A stretch of DNA of 36,220 bases from Coptodactyla brooksi (lineage: Eukaryota; Arthropoda; Insecta; Coleoptera; Scarabaeidae), in contig JAWQRM010000040.1 in assembly GCA_033557675.1 (NCBI GenBank), positions 1 through 36,220 of the forward strand. Direction: 5' to 3'. Positions within the stretch are counted from its first letter, which is position 1; the number at the start of each line of letters is the position of its first letter. The notes under the pieces were generated by a model. That model did not search any database, was not told the DNA's origin, and was given only the letters and a program-made list of their open reading frames with translations. Below, in pieces: positions 32,224-36,220 of this stretch. Made by a program: the position numbers and the translations under genes.

Positions 32224-32645
32224 TTAATATGGCATCTAAAAATTAAAATAAATAAATAAACCTAACTTTAAAATATATGTTTAATTTACTTACTAAAGCG
32301 ACCCCGTGATTTTGCAGTTCTGAAAAGAACTATTTTGTTTGATATCGACTAAACAGATGATACAGTTCTAATTAATAATATATTACAGCAAACACTTTGA
32401 AAGGTTCGAATAACGAAAAAATACTCTGTTCACAAACGCCTATATTTGAAATGTCAAGAGCTGGTTACTTTTTAGTGACACACACAAAAATATTACAATA
32501 CCACCAAACTACGAAAAATAAATTCTTAGGACAGGAACCTGCATTTATAACAGAAATAACATAACAGGAATCTGCATTTGGTCATGTGGGGCTTGGACAT
32601 TTCTAAAAGCTTGGTATAAAGAAGGTAATGATTGCAATGGCTATA
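32224..32645. other. Intron sequence between two DNA transposons
   Basis: AT-rich, no coding signal. A TTACTTACTAAAG-type splice-like sequence near 32288 has no supporting exon. Confidence 0.45.
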
Positions 32646-34098
32646 CAGTGGCTCTAAGCCAAACTCGGGCACCACAGCAAAAATTATTTCCTCAGTAAAC
32701 ATTTCTGAACTGAAACACGTAAAAAAAACTTAAGTGAATTTTAAATAGCTTATTTATTGCACTTTCAACAACTAATTGTTCATTATAATATAAAAAATCG
32801 ACAAAACACAAAAACATTTAAAAAATCACGCACTAGTCAAGCTCGAACAGCAGGCAATCGTGTGCAACAACGCATACGCAAACAAATTACAACTTCATGT
32901 AAAAATGCACAATACAAATTGGGCACTTTTACCGACTTGATGTAAAATCTTGATTAAAACAAGTTTAAAAATTCGAAATGTCTAGGCAATAAAGTCAAAT
33001 GACTATTGAAGTCAGAAAACTTGTGAACCGAAGACACTCCACTGTACATGACATAATTAAATGTTTGAAAACCAACAAACAGGTGGAAAATAGTCCAAAA
33101 ACTGCCCATAACAAAATTTTTAAAGAAGCAGATAAGTGCTATTCAGTATGAAAAATAAAGGCAGATCCCTTCCTTAGTGCACCAAAATCAGCCACTATTA
33201 CTGAAAATGAACTAGGAAAGAAAGCTACGCATCAACAATTAGGAACGTTCTTCTTGAGGTAAATTTGTATGGTAGAAAAGCCAGAAAAAAAAACACTAAT
33301 TGGTAAAAAAACAAAATACCTGATTTAAATTCGCGAAAGAGTACGAGAATAAAGACTTTTTGAAAAACCGTTTTGTTTACAGATGAGAGCAAAAGTGTGG
33401 AGAAAGCCGAATGAGGAGCTGAACCTAAAGAACCTGAGACCAACGGTGAAACATGGTGGTGGATCAGTGATGGTGTAGGGTTCGTTTCCAGTTGCTAGTC
33501 CAGGATCTTTGCACTTGATTGAAGGGACAATGGACCAATTTGTTTACCTTGACATTTAAAAAAAAATTTACCATTTAACGTAATTAAATTATCTCTTGGC
33601 AACAATTGGAGCTTTTACCAAAATAACGACCCACAAAGCCTACAAAATGCGTTTTTGGCTATTGTATAATTGTCCCCATGTCATGGAAACACCACCCCCA
33701 AAGCCCTGACATAAACCCCATTGAGAATTTGTGAAAATTAGAGCTGAAAATGCCTAAATGGTTTCAAATGGTTAGAAAAAACAGAGGCCTTCATGCAGAG
33801 TATTAGTTATTTAATAATACAAAGTTAAATTTTAAATTTAAAGTTAAATTAATAATAATTATTTTACAAATCTTACTTACTGTCCGAGTTTAGCTTAAGC
33901 GTAATTTTTTCAATGTTTATGTGTTTTGCTAGAATTTTTTGTTATAATAAATAAATTTTCGGGTTATCTTTTTTGTTTTCGGAAATGCAATAAATAAGCT
34001 ATTTAAGATTCACTTCTTTTTTCTACCTGTTCTAGTTAAGATATTGTTAGTGAGGCAATATTTTTGCTAAGGTGTCTGAGTTTGGCTTGGAGGCACTG
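32646..34098 (+). mobile_element. Tc1-like element, 1453 bp, with ~120-bp inverted repeats and TA duplication
   Basis: Starts CAGTGGCTCTAAGCCAAACT at 32646 and ends with its imperfect reverse complement at 34098 (AGTTTGGCTTGGAGGCACTG). TA flanks both sides (32644-32645 and 34099-34100). The similarity of the ends continues inward about 120 bases, including AAATAGCTTATTTATTGCA on the left and TGCAATAAATAAGCTATTT on the right. The transposase is on + and broken: the head begins at ATG 32979 (MSRQ, stop, SQMTIEVRKLVNRRHSTVHD), and further down FTDESK with VWRKPNEELNLKNLRPTVKH then GGGSVMV, an SFYQNND block and PQSPDINPIENL near 33690-33735. Blocks for all three DDE residues can be seen, with at least several stops and shifts. 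Confidence 0.9.
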
Positions 34099-34102
34099 TA
34101 AT

Positions 34103-34560
34103 ATTAAGGGAGGCTCGATGGCCTAGAGATAAAAGTGCTGATTTGTTCTTAAACCTCGCACGTCGGACACCACCTTAAACCGTTGGTCTCAATAGCCCTT
34201 TGCACGTCTCTAGTTGTCGCCCAGTTACTATGTGATGTAAAAAAGGGGCTGCATGAAAATAAATGTGGCAGCGCCTCAATCGGCGACCCTCGTCTGGTCT
34301 GCAAAGACGCGGCATGCAATGATTGTAATGTCAGGGGGTAGGGAGTTAATCACTGGTTACCACTTCACCAAAACGATAATAAGTAGCTCGATGGGCATTT
34401 CGTCGACCAACTCGACATTGTCCAGGAAATAAGGACGAACGAGAATGTCCATACTGTATTATATTGAAGGGTGGTGGTGGGAAGCTACCCCCTGTTGTGA
34501 GCTACTTGTCTTTTAAACCTGTAAATGCATATGTGTTTCTAGAGGCTTTGAACTGTATCC
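34103..34560 (+). mobile_element. Possible tRNA-derived SINE or other repeat
   Basis: GGAGGCTCGATGGCCTAGAG followed by ATAAAAGTGCTGATTTGTTCTTAAACCTCGC resembles a tRNA-like head (A-box-like TGGCCTAGAGA, weak B-box-like GTTCTTAAACC). The body is markedly more GC-rich than its surroundings. It starts within a few bases of the Tc1 end. No clear target duplication or A-tail is seen. Confidence 0.35.
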
Positions 34561-34582
34561 ATGTTTCCTAGAATTCCTCTGT

Positions 34583-36000
34583 TTACACTTCTTTATCTAT
34601 TAAGCTATACAGTGGACTGAAGGGAATTACTCCTCTGTCTTTATTAATTGTATTTTTGCATTTAATAATTTGTAAGCTTTCAAATGCATCCAAGAATCTA
34701 TTATTGGATATATTTTTAAGTAATCTTACGCTTTCTACACCAATTCTATTTATTTTTCGGCCACAAGGAGCATGTGGCCCGCTCAAACTTCAAGTTGGCC
34801 ACTTGCTCCTTGAACCTCGTTAGTAGGGCCCTTTTTGTTTGCCCTACATACTTTTTCTCGCAATCCATGCAATTAATTTCATAAATTTCACTTTTTTCCG
34901 ACATATTTACTTTATCTTTTGGATTACCTAACAGTGATTTTAAAGCGTTATTCGACCGAAAAGCAACTTTTATGCCTACTTGGTTAAAAATCTTTGGGAG
35001 ACTCCTGGTAAATTTAGAGAAAGGCAATGAAACATATTTTGGAGCCTTCAATTCTTGTTGAAAAAACGTGGTAGCCTTTAAGTTTTTCTTAAATTTACAG
35101 CGGTTAATTAGCTTATCTACTAGTTTTCTATCATATCCGTTGTTTGTAGCTATGTTCCTTATCTCTCCTTGTACCTAACTGAATTGAGCGGAAAGTTCTC
35201 TAAATGGTGGACTAAAAAGTGTAAACTAGCCATTTTTTGTTGTACAGAATAAGAGGAATCGGCCGGAATATACCTACATGTAGCGGTGTTTTTCGTGTAT
35301 ACATCAAATTCTAATCTACTGTTATTTTTAATGACTAAAGTGTCCAGACATGGTAATGACTCATTGTTCTCTATTTTATATGTGAATTGTATAGTAGGGA
35401 ATCGTGAATTTAATTGAGCCAGAAATGTATCAACATTAGCCCTTTTTGTGTCGAAAACCGCGAAAATGTCATCAACATACTCTAGGGAAATACTCAAACT
35501 CTTGGCTAGCCTGAGTTTCAAAAACTTACTCATAAAGAGATCTGCGGTAAAAGGCGAGAGACTATTAGCCATGGCTATTCCTTCATGCTGTCTGTAGTAA
35601 TGACCTCTGAATTGAAAGTAATTTTGATCCATGCATAACTTAGTTAAAAGTAAATATTCCCGCATAATTTCATGACTCAAATTATTTAATTTAAGTAGTT
35701 CTTCCAGGTAATATAAAGCATGTGAGATAGGTACACTGGGGAACACTGAGCTCACATCAAACGATATTAGCATTTCCCCTTCTTTCAAGCGCGTGTCTTT
35801 AATCTTGTTGATAAGTTTAAGTGAGTTTTTAACCGAAAATTGTTTTTGGTTTAATTGGTAAATTTACTAATTCGTTTGATAACCACTTCGAAATTCTGTA
35901 AGTGGGGGAATTAATGGCAGATACTATGGGCCGTACTATGTTCCCCGGTTTGTGTATTTTTGGGAGACACTATAGCCTCTGCATTCTAAGGTTGCTAATT
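34583..36000 (-). mobile_element. Penelope-like element: reverse transcriptase plus GIY-YIG endonuclease
   Basis: On the - strand from about 35985: a block CLPKIHKPGNIVRPIVSAIN (one stop just before it) and SPTYRISKWLSNELV, then the RT core 35788-35159 with MLISFDVSSVFPSVPISHAL (catalytic Asp in FDV), EGIAMANSLSPFTADLFM and the LEYVDDIFAVF loop carrying the YVDD pair. After a frame change, 35051-34746 reads AFRSNNALKSLLGNPKDK and SEIYEINCMDCEKKYVGQTK, the GIY-YIG nuclease signature (IYEI ... KYVGQTK) typical of PLEs. A last shift near 34780 leads to IGVESVRLLKNISNNRFLDA, the conserved C-terminal tail. The order RT then GIY-YIG is diagnostic. The N-terminal part is missing and frameshifts break it, but much of the RT frame is intact (209 codons). 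Confidence 0.9.
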
Positions 36001-36027
36001 GTTAATTTGTATTCAACTGAATCGGTT

Positions 36028-36098
36028 GCAAGGTGTCCTTCCTAGACCTGTCGAAAGTATTTGATTGTGTCTCCCATGAAATACTCATCCGCAAAATA
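36028..36098 (+). mobile_element. Non-LTR reverse transcriptase fragment
   Basis: The + strand frame reads KVSFLDLSKVFDCVSHEILI then RKI, matching the FLDLSKAFD block (catalytic Asp) of Jockey/CR1-type reverse transcriptases. It is cut at 36098 by the mariner that follows. Nothing upstream can be read with confidence. Confidence 0.7.
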
Positions 36099-36220
36099 AC
36101 AGGTAGGCTGAAAAGTTCGTAGGCTGACACATAGATGGCGCTACTAGTATTAAATCCATATGATTTTTAGTTAGCCCTAGCCTTCAAAAGATACCTGTAT
36201 AAATTTGACAGCTGTCAGAC
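36099..36220 (+). mobile_element. Mariner element 5' end (window truncates it)
   Basis: ACAGGTAGGCTGAAAAGTTC continuing GTAGGCTGAC directly after TA (36097-36098) is a mariner terminal repeat. The following GATGGCGCTACTAGTATTAA and the TTTGACAGCTGTCA stretch fit the untranslated leader of insect mariners. The transposase should begin just beyond the right edge. Confidence 0.8.

Noticed and set aside
1..36220. Search for CRISPR arrays, tRNA/rRNA genes and bacterial operons
   Set aside because: No evenly spaced direct repeats, no complete tRNA cloverleaf and no rRNA-like block were seen; spliced insect genes and transposons explain the window.

Overview
The window is AT-rich, intron-containing animal DNA. 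The gene content and transposon types point to an insect. The order is uncertain; the mariner, PLE, BEL and piggyBac mix would suit a large, repeat-rich genome such as a hemipteran, but that is a guess. I see no bacterial operon, CRISPR array or rRNA gene. Two host genes lie tail to tail: a Spred gene on the + strand (exons 3489-8918, 5' exons outside the window) and a UVRAG/Vps38-type gene on the - strand (exons 29876-19799, 5' exon(s) not found in the window). All exon junctions used here have GT/AG signals and compatible phases, so both models hold together from sequence alone.

Layout. 1-2620 is a graveyard of piggyBac, mariner and hAT remnants in the Spred upstream intron. 3489-4498 holds three Spred exons (EVH1 end and linker). 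4499-8382 is a Spred intron carrying a broken piggyBac (about 5780-6855) and a 162-bp MITE (7153-7314). 8383-8918 is the final Spred exon (Sprouty cysteine-rich domain). 8919-19798 is the intergenic space between the convergent genes. It contains hairpins, a decayed non-LTR retrotransposon (about 12800-15180, - strand), Tc1 debris, a PIF/Harbinger-like fragment and a decayed mariner-like element with a helix-turn-helix head.

19799-29876 carries six UVRAG exons (C2 part, coiled coil, BARA-like region, C-terminal tail). The 6.4-kb intron 22376-28819 contains a nested insertion: a BEL/Pao LTR retrotransposon whose pol has been split by a 3.0-kb piggyBac with TTAA ends and about 240-bp inverted repeats. 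29877-36220, probably the first or second UVRAG intron, holds a decayed mariner-like element (- strand), a complete-ended 1453-bp Tc1-like element with long inverted repeats, a possible tRNA-derived SINE, a Penelope-like element with RT and GIY-YIG parts, and a mariner 5' end inserted into a non-LTR RT fragment.

The two host genes have separate cellular roles: Spred restrains Ras/MAPK signalling at the membrane, and UVRAG is a subunit of the class III PI3-kinase complex in endosome and autophagosome traffic. Their proximity looks incidental. I found no convincing previously undescribed system. The most interesting material is the layered transposon structure, two elements with unusually long terminal repeats, a few perfect hairpins and one unrecognised 143-codon ORF.
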